A DNA stretch of 64,000 nucleotides from Rhodobacter capsulatus (GCF_003254295.1 NZ_QKZO01000002.1:328820-392819); one strand, 5' to 3'. Shown: positions 1 through 8,759, counted from the first letter of the stretch. Program-made: numbers and translations. The notes: generated by a model not told the origin, from the letters alone.

Positions 1-133
1 GACGCTCGCAAGCGTGCGGGTGAAGAAGATGCTGGGCGAGTATCAGGCCCCGGCGATCGATCCGGGCCTCAACGAGGCGCTGGCCGATTATGTCGCCCGG
101 AAAAAGGCCGCGGTGCCGGACGCCTTCCTGTAA
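1..133 (+). CDS. Trimethylamine methyltransferase (MttB-like) family protein, 3' end only
   Basis: Only the last 43 codons are in the window; the frame begins at base 2 and stops at TAA 131-133. The tail contains YQAPAIDPGLNEALADYVAR and ends KKAAVPDAFL. This resembles the C-terminus of MttB-family corrinoid methyltransferases, where a helix with the pattern Y-x-x-P-x-x-D-P-x-x-x-E-A-L precedes a basic segment and a P-D end. Family members move a methyl group from a quaternary or tertiary amine to a corrinoid protein. Many proteobacterial members lack pyrrolysine and use other substrates such as glycine betaine, so no substrate can be named. A hairpin with a T-run follows 40 bases downstream. 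Confidence 0.6.
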   Translation, partial: TLASVRVKKMLGEYQAPAIDPGLNEALADYVARKKAAVPDAFL

Positions 134-172
134 GAACACGGCCGGAACACGCCGCGTGCCAAGTCGCAATTC

Positions 173-202
173 CCCCCGGGCGCCGCGCGTCCGGGGGTTT
201 TC
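173..202 (+). terminator. Intrinsic terminator after the MttB-like gene
   Basis: CCCCCGG (173-179) pairs with CCGGGGG (191-197) around an 11-base loop and is followed by TTTT. It sits 40 bases after the stop codon of the preceding gene. The rest of the 134-383 interval shows no gene. Confidence 0.7.
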
Positions 203-383
203 GTTGCGCCAAAGGCGGTGGACGATCCCTGCGGGGCTCTTTATGATCCGCGTCCGAAAGGCGATTGCCCTTGTCGACATTCAGCATCGCCCCGGGATCG
301 ATTTCGGATTTCCGGGGCATTGAAAGCGGAAAACACCTTCGATGACGTCAAGCTGTCCCCCGGGCGCCGTTCCTGAAATATCT

Positions 384-1382
384 ATGAAACAAGGTCTTGC
401 GGGGCTTTCCTCACATGCGCGCCTGTCGGTTGCGCCGATGCTCGACTGGTCCGATCGGCATTGCCGGGTCTTTCACCGGATGATCTCGCGCCAGGCGCTG
501 CTTTACACCGAGATGGTCACCGCCCCGGCGGTGATCCATGGCAAGCGCGCGCAGCTGCTGGATTTCAGCCCGGCCGAACATCCGGTGGCGCTGCAGCTTG
601 GCGGCTCCGATCCGGCCGAACTGGCCGAAGCCGTGCGGATCGCGCGCGACTGGGGCTATGACGAGATCAACCTGAATGTCGGCTGCCCCTCGGACCGGGT
701 GCAATCGGGGGCTTTCGGGGCGATGCTGATGAAGACGCCCGATCTGGTCGCCCGCTGTGTCGCGGCGATGCGGGACGCCGCCGCGGTCGAGGTGACGGTG
801 AAATGCCGGATCGGCGTCGATGATCAGGTCCCCGAAGAGGTGCTGCCCGCCTTTCTGAAAACCGTCTCCGAGGCCGGGGTCACCCGGTTCATCCTGCATG
901 CCCGCAAGGCCTGGCTGCAGGGGCTGTCACCAAAGGAAAACCGCGAAATCCCGCCGCTCGACTATCCGCTTGTCCATGCGATGAAGCGCGAATTTCCGCA
1001 TCTGCATCTGAGCCTGAACGGCGGGGTGGCGACGCTCGATCAGGTCGAGGCGCATCTGGCCGCGGGGATGGACGGGGTTATGGTCGGCCGCGCCGCCTAT
1101 CAGGAGCCGATGGCGGTTCTGGCGGGCGCCGATGTCGCGCTTTGGGGGCAGGGCGAGGTGCTTTCGGCCGTCGCGGTCGCCGAGGCGATGAAGCCCTATA
1201 TTGCCGATCATCTGGCGGCGGGCGGGCGGCTGCACCAGATCACCCGGCACATGCTGGGCCTGTTTCACGGCCGGCCCGGGGCGCGCGGCTGGCGGCGCGT
1301 GCTGTCCGAGGGGGCGACGCGGCCGGGCGCGGGCCTGGCCCTTTACGATCAGGCGCTGGCCGAAGTGACGCGCGAGGCGTAA
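384..1382 (+). CDS. dusA: tRNA-dihydrouridine(20/20a) synthase DusA
   Basis: FMN-dependent enzyme that reduces uridine to dihydrouridine in the D-loop of tRNA. The N-terminal LSVAPMLDWSDRHCRVFHR is the DusA-type start of the TIM barrel. NLNVGCPSDRVQSGAFGAML carries the catalytic cysteine, and NGGVATLDQVEAHL and GVMVGRAAYQEP are the FMN-phosphate binding loops. From ATG 384 the protein has 332 residues, normal for DusA. An in-frame ATG at 342 would add 14 residues that do not look like the family, and neither start has a strong ribosome binding site. The next gene starts one base after the stop, so the two are probably co-transcribed. A second Dus enzyme (NifR3/DusB type) lies at 15737-16711. 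Confidence 0.93.
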   Translation: MKQGLAGLSSHARLSVAPMLDWSDRHCRVFHRMISRQALLYTEMVTAPAVIHGKRAQLLDFSPAEHPVALQLGGSDPAELAEAVRIARDWGYDEINLNVGCPSDRVQSGAFGAMLMKTPDLVARCVAAMRDAAAVEVTVKCRIGVDDQVPEEVLPAFLKTVSEAGVTRFILHARKAWLQGLSPKENREIPPLDYPLVHAMKREFPHLHLSLNGGVATLDQVEAHLAAGMDGVMVGRAAYQEPMAVLAGADVALWGQGEVLSAVAVAEAMKPYIADHLAAGGRLHQITRHMLGLFHGRPGARGWRRVLSEGATRPGAGLALYDQALAEVTREA

Positions 1383-1383
1383 G

Positions 1384-2199
1384 ATGGACTCTCTGACGAC
1401 GATCCTGCCGCTTTTCGCGATCCTGCTGGCGGTCGGCGCTGTCGCCGGGGTGCTGGCGGGGCTGCTGGGGGTGGGCGGCGGCATCGTGCTTGTGCCTGCC
1501 TTCTTCTATCTTTTCAACGGGCTGGGCTATGGTTCCGATGGGCTGATGCAGGTCTGCGTCGCCACGTCGATGGCGACGATCATCATCACTTCGACGCGCT
1601 CGGTCACCGCCCATGCCCGCAAGGGCGCGGTCGACTGGCAGCTTCTGCGCGACTGGGCGCCCTTCGTGGCGGCGGGGGCGCTGGCCGGGGTGGTCCTTGT
1701 CTCGCATCTCGACACCCATGCGCTGACGGTCATCTTCGGCACTTTGGTGATGGCGATCGCGCTTTACATGGCCTTCGGCAAGCAAGGCTGGCGCATCGCC
1801 GAGGGGATGCCGGGGCCGGGATTGCGGCTTTGGTTCGGGCCGTTGATGGGGGCGGTGTCGGTGCTGCTCGGCATCGGCGGCGGCTCGATCTCGACGCCGA
1901 TGCAGACGCTGCACGGCATCCCGATGCACCGCGCCGTGGCGACCTCGGCGGGCTTCGGCGCGATCATGGCGGTGCCCTCGACCGTGGCCTTTCTGCTGAC
2001 GCCGGTCGAAAACGCGCCGCCCTATACGGTGGGGGCGATCAACATTCCGGCGCTGCTGGTGATCGGCGCCACCACCGCCGTCACCGCCGCCTGGGGCGCT
2101 GCACTCGCGCATCGGCTCGATCCGAAACCGCTCAAGCGCATCTTCGCGGGCTTCCTGATGCTGGTCGCGCTGAACATGCTGCGCAAGGCGCTGTTCTGA
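1384..2199 (+). CDS. TSUP (TauE/SafE) family membrane permease
   Basis: The 271 residues are almost wholly hydrophobic, with about eight membrane segments. The family's two glycine-rich repeats are both visible: GVLAGLLGVGGGIVLVPAFF near residues 23-42, and GAVSVLLGIGGGSISTPMQT near 156-175. TSUP proteins move sulfite, sulfonates, sulfoacetate or related organic anions across the inner membrane. The sequence does not give the substrate, and the dusA neighbour does not help. The start is one base after the dusA stop. A GC-rich hairpin separates it from the convergent mazG. Confidence 0.85.
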   Translation: MDSLTTILPLFAILLAVGAVAGVLAGLLGVGGGIVLVPAFFYLFNGLGYGSDGLMQVCVATSMATIIITSTRSVTAHARKGAVDWQLLRDWAPFVAAGALAGVVLVSHLDTHALTVIFGTLVMAIALYMAFGKQGWRIAEGMPGPGLRLWFGPLMGAVSVLLGIGGGSISTPMQTLHGIPMHRAVATSAGFGAIMAVPSTVAFLLTPVENAPPYTVGAINIPALLVIGATTAVTAAWGAALAHRLDPKPLKRIFAGFLMLVALNMLRKALF

Positions 2200-2249
2200 G
2201 CGCCGGAAGGGGTCCGGGGAAGGCAAGGCCGTCCCCGGTCGGGGGGTTC

Positions 2250-2272
2250 GGGGGGCCGAGGCCCCCCGATTT
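2250..2272. terminator. Hairpin between convergent TSUP and mazG genes
   Basis: GGGGGGC (2250-2256) pairs with GCCCCCC (2261-2267) around CGAG. The T-run on the plus strand is weak (GATTTC). Its position between two converging stop codons suggests use from both sides. Confidence 0.5.
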
Positions 2273-2276
2273 CCCC

Positions 2277-3107
2277 TCAAAGCCCGGTGCGTTTCGCCGC
2301 GTCCCAAAGCGCATCCATCTCGGACAGATCGCTGTCGGCGGGCCGCTTGCCCGCCTTCGCCAATTTCGCCTCGATGAAGGCAAACCGCCGGGTGAACTTG
2401 CCATTCGCCGCGCGCAGACAGGCTTCCGCATCCAGCCCCAGATGCCGCCCCAGGTTCACCATCACGAACATCAGATCACCATATTCCTCGGCGATTTCCG
2501 CGGGGCCAAGCGTCTCCCGGGCCTCGACCAGCTCGTTCGCCTCCTCTACGATCTTCGCCACCACCTCGGCGGTCGAGGGCCAATCAAACCCCACCCGCGC
2601 CGCCCGCTTTTGCAGCTTCAGCGCCCGCGTCAGCGCCGGAAGCCCCAGCGCGACGCCATCCAGCACCCCGGTCTCGGCCTTGGCCGCGCGCTCGGCGGAT
2701 TTGATTTTCTCCCAATCTTCCGTCTGTTGCGCGGCGCTCTTGAGACGGCTTTCGTCCCCGAACACATGCGGATGCCGGGCGATCATCTTCGCATTGATCC
2801 CGCGCAGCACATCAAGCAGCGAAAAATGCCCGGCCTCGGCCGCCATTTGCGCGTGAAAGACCACCTGAAGCGCCAGATCGCCCAATTCGCCCGAAAGCTC
2901 GCCCCAGGCCTCGCGCGCGATCGCATCGGCGACCTCGTGCGCTTCCTCGATCGTATAGGGGGCGATACTGGCGAAATCCTGCTCGATATCCCAAGGGCAG
3001 CCGGTCTCGCGATCGCGCAGACAGGCCATGATCGCCGCCAGCCGCTCGGTTTCCGCCCCCACGCTGTCGGTTTGCACGAAGATCCCCGGATCGGTCGGTT
3101 TCGCCAT
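2277..3107 (-). CDS. mazG: Nucleoside triphosphate pyrophosphohydrolase MazG
   Basis: Hydrolyses (d)NTPs to the monophosphate and pyrophosphate; it cleans the nucleotide pool and in E. coli lowers ppGpp. Two MazG domains are visible. The first contains CPWDIEQDFASIAPYTIEEA followed by an E-V-A-D-A-I helix, the Mg-binding EExxE...D pattern. The second contains VEEANELVEARE and EEYGDLMFVMVNLGRH. The length of 276 residues is close to the E. coli protein (263). The gene is divergent from the M20 amidohydrolase with about 60 bases between the starts. Confidence 0.92.
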   Translation of the reverse strand: MAKPTDPGIFVQTDSVGAETERLAAIMACLRDRETGCPWDIEQDFASIAPYTIEEAHEVADAIAREAWGELSGELGDLALQVVFHAQMAAEAGHFSLLDVLRGINAKMIARHPHVFGDESRLKSAAQQTEDWEKIKSAERAAKAETGVLDGVALGLPALTRALKLQKRAARVGFDWPSTAEVVAKIVEEANELVEARETLGPAEIAEEYGDLMFVMVNLGRHLGLDAEACLRAANGKFTRRFAFIEAKLAKAGKRPADSDLSEMDALWDAAKRTGL

Positions 3108-3169
3108 TGCCTCTTGCCCCCTGCAGGTCCATCTAATCCAGTATCGCTTTCCAAAACCCAGAGTCCACC

Positions 3170-4333
3170 ATGCCCGTGATCAACCGCATTGCCGCCCTTG
3201 CCCCCGAGATGAAGGAATGGCGGCAGTGGCTGCACCGTCACCCCGAACTGGAATTCCAGCTGCCGAAGACCGCCGCCTTCGTGGCCGAACGGCTGCGCGA
3301 AATCGGCGTGGACGAGATCCACGAGGGCATCGCCACTTCCGGCATCGTGGCGCTGATCCGGGGCCGTCAGGACGGGCCGGTGATCGGGCTGCGCGCCGAC
3401 ATGGACGCGCTGCCGATCGACGAGATCACCGGGGTCGATTATGCCTCGGAACACGAAGGCAGGATGCATGCCTGCGGCCATGACGGCCACACCACGATGC
3501 TGCTGGGTGCGGCCAAGTATCTGGCCGAGACGCGGAATTTCGCGGGCACGGTGGCGCTGCTCTTTCAGCCCGCCGAGGAAGACGGCGGCGGCGGCGAGGT
3601 GATGGTGCGCGAAGGCGTGATGGAGCGCTTCGCGATCACCGAGGTTTACGGCATCCACAACGCGCCCAATCTGCCCTTTGGCCATTTCCACACCACCCAG
3701 GGCGCGCTGATGGCCGCGGTCGATACCGCCTGGGTCACGGTGACGGGGCGCGGCGGGCATGGGGCGACGCCGCATGAATGCATCGACCCGATCCCGGCGA
3801 TCACCGCGATGGTCGGATCGTTGCAGACGATCGTCTCGCGCAATCTTTTCGCGATGGATGAGCTGGTCGTCTCGGTGACGCAGATCCATGTCGGCACAGC
3901 GAACAACATCATCCCCGAAACCGGCTGGTTCTGCGCCACGATCCGCTCCTTCACCCCCGATGTCCGCGCCATGGTCGAGCGCCGCTTCCACGAGATCGTC
4001 GAGGGCACGGCGGCGGCCTTTGGCGTCTTGGTCGAGATCCGCTATGACAAGGGCTATCCGCCCACCATCAACGATGGCGAAAAGGCCCGCTTTGCCGCCG
4101 AGGTGGCGCGCGAGGTCTCCGGCCCCGAGGCGGTGAAGGACGATGCCGGGCGCGAAATGGGCGCCGAGGACTTTTCCTACATGCTCGAGGCACGGCCGGG
4201 CGCCTATCTCTTCCTCGGCACCGGGCCGGGGGCGGGGCTGCACCATCCGGCCTTCGATTTCAACGACGAGGCGGCGCCGATCGGCGCGAGCTTCTTCGCC
4301 CGGCTGGTCGAGCGCGCGCTTCCGACCCGCTGA
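3170..4333 (+). CDS. M20 family metallo-amidohydrolase (hippurate hydrolase-like)
   Basis: Zinc- or manganese-dependent hydrolase of the M20D group (HipO, N-acyl amino acid amidohydrolases), which releases amino acids from N-acyl forms. LHRHPELEFQLPKTAAFVAE opens the family pattern. LRADMDALPI and MHACGHDGHTTMLLGAAKYL hold metal ligands, FQPAEEDGGGGEVMV holds the general-base glutamates, and GREMGAEDFSYMLEARPG holds the C-terminal metal ligand region. There is a dimerisation insert around residues 190-300. The 387 residues fit the family. No signal peptide, so cytoplasmic. The natural substrate cannot be read from the sequence. The gene ends at a palindromic element that includes a terminator. 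Confidence 0.88.
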   Translation: MPVINRIAALAPEMKEWRQWLHRHPELEFQLPKTAAFVAERLREIGVDEIHEGIATSGIVALIRGRQDGPVIGLRADMDALPIDEITGVDYASEHEGRMHACGHDGHTTMLLGAAKYLAETRNFAGTVALLFQPAEEDGGGGEVMVREGVMERFAITEVYGIHNAPNLPFGHFHTTQGALMAAVDTAWVTVTGRGGHGATPHECIDPIPAITAMVGSLQTIVSRNLFAMDELVVSVTQIHVGTANNIIPETGWFCATIRSFTPDVRAMVERRFHEIVEGTAAAFGVLVEIRYDKGYPPTINDGEKARFAAEVAREVSGPEAVKDDAGREMGAEDFSYMLEARPGAYLFLGTGPGAGLHHPAFDFNDEAAPIGASFFARLVERALPTR

Positions 4334-4335
4334 GG

Positions 4336-4476
4336 CGGGGGCTCTGCCCCCGTCCGCAAGCGGCGCCCCCGGGATATTTGCGCCAAGGTGAAATCCAATC
4401 CGTTCCCTTTCACCTTGGTCCAAATATCCCGGGGGTGAATTCGGCGCAGCCGAAGAGGGGGCAGCGCCCCCTTTTT
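4336..4476. repeat. Interspersed palindromic element, copy 1 (long form) with terminator
   Basis: Three stacked inverted repeats. First, CGGGGGC-tct-GCCCCCG at 4336-4352. Second, a large palindrome whose left arm (4365-4393, GCCCCCGGGATATTTG then CGCCAAGGTGAAA) matches its right arm (4408-4435, TTTCACCTTGG then CAAATATCCCGGGGG). Third, GGGGGC-agc-GCCCCC at 4457-4471 followed by TTTTT. The last unit is a good intrinsic terminator for the M20 gene. The same arms recur at six other places in the window. Confidence 0.85.
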
Positions 4477-4519
4477 CCTGACACAACCGTGATCGCGGCT
4501 TCGGCCTGCCGCGACTGCC

Positions 4520-4548
4520 TTGCCATTGCGGGGGGCCGCGGCTAGGGT
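4520..4548 (+). promoter_or_regulatory. Probable sigma-70-type promoter of yajC-secDF
   Basis: TTGCCA (4520-4525) and TAGGGT (4543-4548) are 17 bases apart, with the start of transcription expected about 45 bases before the yajC ATG. The -10 box is weak. Confidence 0.45.
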
Positions 4549-4601
4549 GCGCGCCGAAAACCGGGGCATCGCCCCCACGGCCCTAACGAAAGGACCATGC
4601 C

Positions 4602-4937
4602 ATGTTCGTCTCTCCCGCCTATGCCCAGGATGCCTCTGCCGCCGCTGGTGGCCTGGCCGCCTTCGGCCAATTCGTGCCGCTGATCCTGATCTTCGTGATC
4701 ATGTATTTCCTGCTGATCCGCCCGCAGCAAAAGAAAGCCAAGGAGCACAAGGCGATGGTCGACGCGCTGCGGCGTGGCGACATGGTGCTGACCCAGGCCG
4801 GCATCATCGGCAAGATCGTGCATCTGCGCGAAGATGGCGAGGTCGAGATCGAGATCGCCAAGGACATGAAGGTGCGGATGATCCGCAGCGCCGTCGTGCA
4901 GGTTCTGTCGAAGACTGAACCGGCCGCCAATACCTGA
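4602..4937 (+). CDS. yajC: Preprotein translocase accessory subunit YajC
   Basis: Small single-pass inner membrane protein that joins SecD and SecF in the holotranslocon. The 111 residues include one membrane helix (FVPLILIFVIMYFLLIRPQQ, about residues 27-46) followed by the family signature RPQQKKAKEHKAMVDALRRGD and a beta domain with GIIGKIV. The ATG has a ribosome binding site (GAAAGGACC) eight bases upstream. secD follows after 22 bases, the standard gene order. Confidence 0.95.
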   Translation: MFVSPAYAQDASAAAGGLAAFGQFVPLILIFVIMYFLLIRPQQKKAKEHKAMVDALRRGDMVLTQAGIIGKIVHLREDGEVEIEIAKDMKVRMIRSAVVQVLSKTEPAANT

Positions 4938-4959
4938 CCTGATCCGGGGCCGCGCCGCC

Positions 4960-6624
4960 ATGCTGCAGATTTCGCTTTGGAAGCGTCTAGTCATTCTGGG
5001 TCTGTGCCTTGCGGCATTGATCACGGCGGCGCCCAACATGTTCTATGCCCGGGTCGAGGGGCATAACGACGCCGTTTCCGCCTTCGAGAAGACCGGGGCG
5101 ATGACCGAGACCCAGGTGGCCGCCAAGGCCGCCTGGCCCGATTGGGCGCCCTCGGCGCTGGTCAATCTGGGGCTCGATCTGCGCGGCGGCGCGCATCTTC
5201 TGGCCGAGGTGCATCTGGGCGAGGTCCACAAGGCCCGGATGGATGCGCTTTGGCCCGAGGCGCGCAAGGTTCTGGCGGCCGAACGCGCCACCATCGGCGC
5301 GATTCGGCGCGTGCCCTCGCCCGAGGGGGAATTGCGCATCCAGATCGGCGAGCGCGCGCAGATCGCCCGCGCCGTCGAAGCCGCCCGGACGCTGGCGAGC
5401 CCGGTGGTCAGCCTGACCGGGGTCGGCCAGTCCGACTACGAGGTGACGGCCGAGGGCGACACCGTCGTCTTCCGGCTCTCGGAGGCGGAACAGAAAGCCA
5501 CCGATGACCGCACCATGCAGCAATCGCTGGAAATCGTGCGTCGCCGCGTCGATGCCGCGGGCACGCGCGAACCGACGATCATGCGCGAAGGCACCGACCG
5601 CATCCTGATCGAAGTGCCCGGCATCGGCTCGGCGCAGGAGCTGAAGGATCTGATCGGCACCACCGCCAAGCTGACCTTCCATCCGGTGCTCGGCACCACC
5701 TCGAATCCGAATGCGCCGGTCGCCTCGGGCAATGAACTTCTGCCCGATGCCGAACGGCAGGGGCTTTATCACCTGCTGGACGAAGTTCCGGTGGTGACGG
5801 GTGACGATCTGACCGATGCGCGCCCGACCACCGACGACAACGGCGCCCCGGCGGTGTCGTTCCGCTTCAATGTCAGCGGCGCGCGCGCCTTTGGCGATTA
5901 CACCGCCAGCCATATCGGCGAGCCCTTCGCCATCGTTCTGGACGGCAAGGTGATTTCGGCGCCGACGATCCAGGCGCATATCGCGGGCGGATCGGGGATC
6001 ATCACCGGCCGCTTCAGCATCGAGGAGGCGACCGATCTGGCGCTGCTTCTGCGCGCCGGTGCGCTGCCTGCAGGCATGACCTTCCTTGAGGAACGCACGA
6101 TCGGGCCGGAGCTGGGCGCCGACAGCGTCAAGGCGGGGATGGTCGCCTCGCTCATCGGTTTTGCCGCGGTCGTGGTCTACATGATCGCCTCCTACGGGCT
6201 TTTCGGCTTCTTTTCCTCGGTGGCGCTGTTCATCAACATCGCCTTCATCTTCGCCGTGATGGGCGCGATCGGCGGCACGATGACCCTTCCCGGGATCGCC
6301 GGGATCGTGCTGACCATCGGCACCTCGGTCGATGCCAACGTGCTGATCTACGAACGCATGCGCGAGGAAATCCGCGCTGGCAAATCCCCCGTGCGGGCGA
6401 TCGAGCTGGGCTTTGACAAGGCGATGTCGGCGATCATCGATGCGAACGTGACCTCGTTCCTGTCCTCGGCGATCCTGTTCGTGCTGGGGGCCGGGCCGGT
6501 GCGCGGTTTTGCCGTCACCACGATGATCGGCATCGCCGCCTCGATCTTCACCGCGATCTGGGTGGTCCGGCTGATGATCGTCATCTGGTACGGCTGGCGT
6601 CGTCCCAAGACCATCGTCATCTGA
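4960..6624 (+). CDS. secD: Protein translocase subunit SecD
   Basis: Inner membrane RND-type subunit that uses the proton-motive force to help pull proteins through SecYEG. One N-terminal membrane helix (about residues 8-26) is followed by a periplasmic region with the P1 motif LGLDLRGGAHLLAEV and the head domain. Five helices follow in the C-terminal part, with GIVLTIGTSVDANVLIYERM as the conserved D-A-N-V segment in helix 4. The length of 554 residues is typical of alphaproteobacterial SecD. It lies 13 bases before secF, in one operon with yajC. Confidence 0.96.
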   Translation: MLQISLWKRLVILGLCLAALITAAPNMFYARVEGHNDAVSAFEKTGAMTETQVAAKAAWPDWAPSALVNLGLDLRGGAHLLAEVHLGEVHKARMDALWPEARKVLAAERATIGAIRRVPSPEGELRIQIGERAQIARAVEAARTLASPVVSLTGVGQSDYEVTAEGDTVVFRLSEAEQKATDDRTMQQSLEIVRRRVDAAGTREPTIMREGTDRILIEVPGIGSAQELKDLIGTTAKLTFHPVLGTTSNPNAPVASGNELLPDAERQGLYHLLDEVPVVTGDDLTDARPTTDDNGAPAVSFRFNVSGARAFGDYTASHIGEPFAIVLDGKVISAPTIQAHIAGGSGIITGRFSIEEATDLALLLRAGALPAGMTFLEERTIGPELGADSVKAGMVASLIGFAAVVVYMIASYGLFGFFSSVALFINIAFIFAVMGAIGGTMTLPGIAGIVLTIGTSVDANVLIYERMREEIRAGKSPVRAIELGFDKAMSAIIDANVTSFLSSAILFVLGAGPVRGFAVTTMIGIAASIFTAIWVVRLMIVIWYGWRRPKTIVI

Positions 6625-6637
6625 GGAGGAACCATCC

Positions 6638-7639
6638 ATGGCTTTCCGTCTGAAACTGGTTCCCGAAAAGACCAACTTCGACTTTTTCCGCTGGCAATGG
6701 GCGACGTTCGGCGCGGCCGTGGTGCTGATGATCGCCTCGGTGATCCTGCCGCTGGTGATCGGGCTGAACTTCGGCATCGATTTCAAGGGCGGCACGACGA
6801 TCCGCACCGAATCCACGACGGCGGTCGATGTCGGCGTCTATCGCGCCGCGCTGGAGCCGCTGGATCTGGGCGACGTGATCATCTCCGAGGTGCGCGATCC
6901 GAGCTTTCGCGCCGATCAGCATGTGGCGATGATCCGCATCCAGATGCAGGGCGATGGCCAGGGCGCCGAGGGGCAGGGCGCGCAGGGCCAGGAGCTGGTG
7001 AACAAGGTCGAGACCGCGCTGACCTCGGTCGATCCGGCGCTGCAGATCACCTCGTTTGAATCCGTCGGCCCCAAGGTTTCGGGCGAGCTGGTCTGGACCG
7101 CGGTTTGGTCGCTTTTGGCGGCGACCGTGGTGATCATGTTCTACATCTGGGTCCGGTTCGAATGGCAATTCGCGCTCGGCGCCGTGGTGGCGCTGGTGCA
7201 TGACGTGCTGCTGACGGTCGGGCTTTTCGCCGTGCTGCAGCTGAAGTTCGACCTGACCACGGTGGCGGCGCTGTTGACGATCACCGGCTATTCGATCAAC
7301 GACACCGTCGTCGTCTTTGACCGGCTGCGCGAAAACCTGATCAAATACAAGACGATGCCGCTGCGCGATGTGATGAACCTTTCGGTCAACGAGACGCTCT
7401 CGCGCACCGTGATGACCGGCATGACGACGCTTCTGGCGCTGGTGCCGATGCTGATCTGGGGCGGCGACGTGATCCGCGGCTTCGTCTTCGCCATGGTCTG
7501 GGGGGTGTTCACCGGCACCTATTCCTCGGTCTATGTGGCGAAGAACATCGTGCTGTTCATCGGGCTCGACCGCAACAAGGAGAAGAAGGACCCCTCGGAC
7601 AAGTTCTTTTCCGGAGGGGCGCAAGATGCAAAGCCGTGA
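6638..7639 (+). CDS. secF: Protein translocase subunit SecF
   Basis: Partner of SecD with six membrane helices. Visible landmarks are LNFGIDFKGGTTIRTE in the periplasmic loop, ESVGPKVSGEL before helix 2, and TGYSINDTVVVFDRLRENL, the family motif in helix 4. The length of 333 residues is usual. AGGAGG sits 8 bases upstream of the ATG. The last 14 bases overlap the next small gene, so translation is likely coupled. Confidence 0.96.
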   Translation: MAFRLKLVPEKTNFDFFRWQWATFGAAVVLMIASVILPLVIGLNFGIDFKGGTTIRTESTTAVDVGVYRAALEPLDLGDVIISEVRDPSFRADQHVAMIRIQMQGDGQGAEGQGAQGQELVNKVETALTSVDPALQITSFESVGPKVSGELVWTAVWSLLAATVVIMFYIWVRFEWQFALGAVVALVHDVLLTVGLFAVLQLKFDLTTVAALLTITGYSINDTVVVFDRLRENLIKYKTMPLRDVMNLSVNETLSRTVMTGMTTLLALVPMLIWGGDVIRGFVFAMVWGVFTGTYSSVYVAKNIVLFIGLDRNKEKKDPSDKFFSGGAQDAKP

Positions 7640-8000
7640 GGCGGGCTTCGGAGCGGCGCTGCCGATCGACGGCTACGGGCCGGGGTTCTTCCGCATCGCC
7701 GGGGCGGTGCACCCGGGCGGCCTTCTGATCCGCGCCGAGGCGGCGTCAGCCTGGACCGGCTTCGACGATCTTGCGGCGCTGCGCGCGCTGGCCGGGCAGG
7801 TTGATCTGCTGCTGTGCGGGATGGGTGCAGATATTGCGCATCTTCCCAAAGGCTTGCAGGTAGAACTTGAAGCGCTTGGACTGCTGGCCGAGCCGATGTC
7901 CACCCCCGCCGCCGCGCGCCACTACAATGTGCTTCTCTCCGAGGGCCGCCGCGTCGGCGCGGCCCTTTTGCCGATGCCGGGCGCGGTGCCGACGGCATGA
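7626..8000 (+). CDS. Mth938-like domain protein (ORF124 upstream of helA)
   Basis: A 124-residue cytoplasmic protein of the Mth938/DUF498 fold. The core [20 protein letters not shown] and the segment [20 protein letters not shown] fit the family (GxG...P); the latter is followed by a region ending [18 protein letters not shown], where T-x-x-A-x-x-x-Y/F-N-x-L-x-x-E-G-R-x-V is the strongest signature. The biochemical role is unknown; a human homologue (NDUFAF3) helps complex I assembly. The gene overlaps secF by 14 bases and ccmA by 4, which ties it to both modules. In R. capsulatus an ORF124 was described directly before helA, and the length matches exactly. Confidence 0.85.
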   Translation: MQSREAGFGAALPIDGYGPGFFRIAGAVHPGGLLIRAEAASAWTGFDDLAALRALAGQVDLLLCGMGADIAHLPKGLQVELEALGLLAEPMSTPAAARHYNVLLSEGRRVGAALLPMPGAVPTA

Positions 8001-8641
8001 CGCTGCTCACCGTCGAAAATCTCACCGTCAGCCGCGGCGGCCTTGCCGTGCTGGAAGGGGTGAGTTTTTCGCTTGCTTCGGGCCATGCGCTGGTGCTGCG
8101 CGGCCCGAACGGGATCGGCAAGACGACGCTTCTGCGCACTTTGGCCGGGCTGCAACCGCCCTTGGCCGGGCGGGTGTCGATGCCGCCCGAGGGCATTGCC
8201 TATGCCGCCCATGCCGACGGGCTGAAGGCCACGCTTTCGGTGTGCGAAAACCTGCAGTTCTGGGCGGCGATCCATGCCACCGACGGGGTGGAGACGGCGC
8301 TGGCGCGGATGAACCTGCGGGCGCTGGAACACCGCGCCGCCGCAAGCCTCTCGGCCGGGCAGAAGCGCCGACTGGGGCTGGCGCGGCTTCTGGTCACCGG
8401 GCGTCCGGTCTGGGTGCTTGACGAACCGACGGTCTCGCTCGATGCCGCCTCGGTCGCGCTTTTTGCCGAAGCGGTGCGGGCGCATCTCGCCGAAGGTGGC
8501 GCGGCGCTGATGGCGACGCATATCGATCTGGGTCTGACCGAGGCCGCAATGCTGGATCTGGCGCCGTTCAAGGCCCGCCCGCCCGAGGCGGGCGGCCATC
8601 GCGGCGCCTTCGATCACGATTTTGACGGAGCCTTCCTGTGA
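7997..8641 (+). CDS. ccmA: Cytochrome c biogenesis ABC transporter ATPase CcmA (HelA)
   Basis: ATPase subunit that powers release of haem-loaded CcmE from the CcmC-CcmE complex. [18 protein letters not shown] is the Walker A segment near residues 34-51, [15 protein letters not shown] the ABC signature, and [12 protein letters not shown] the Walker B with the D-loop. The length of 214 residues is normal. The start overlaps the stop of ORF124 (ATGA). It corresponds to helA in R. capsulatus. An interspersed palindrome lies between this gene and ccmB. Confidence 0.95.
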   Translation: MTLLTVENLTVSRGGLAVLEGVSFSLASGHALVLRGPNGIGKTTLLRTLAGLQPPLAGRVSMPPEGIAYAAHADGLKATLSVCENLQFWAAIHATDGVETALARMNLRALEHRAAASLSAGQKRRLGLARLLVTGRPVWVLDEPTVSLDAASVALFAEAVRAHLAEGGAALMATHIDLGLTEAAMLDLAPFKARPPEAGGHRGAFDHDFDGAFL

Positions 8642-8666
8642 GCCGCGGCGCCCGGATCCTGCCGCA

Positions 8667-8727
8667 AAAGGGCGTATTTGTGCCAAGAAGAAACCGCATG
8701 GCTTTTTCTTGGTCCAAATACGCGCTT
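8667..8727. repeat. Interspersed palindromic element, copy 2 (short form), between ccmA and ccmB
   Basis: The left arm (8667-8693) reads AAAGGGCGTATTTG then TGCCAAGAAGAAA. The right arm (8702-8727) reads CTTTTTCTTGG then CAAATACGCGCTT. It lacks the outer GGGGGC-GCCCCC hairpins of the long form. It fills most of the 118-base gap between two genes that are otherwise in one operon. Confidence 0.8.
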
Positions 8728-8759
8728 GCCGACATCGGCCGCGGGCGGAGGGCCTTGCC

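Noticed and set aside
342-384. ATG 342 as start of dusA
   Set aside because: It would add 14 residues (MTSSCPPGAVPEIS) that do not resemble Dus proteins, though GGAAAA lies upstream. It remains possible.
2783-4486. 567-codon minus-strand frame opposite the amidohydrolase
   Set aside because: The plus strand encodes a complete M20 protein with all motifs. The antisense product has no family features.
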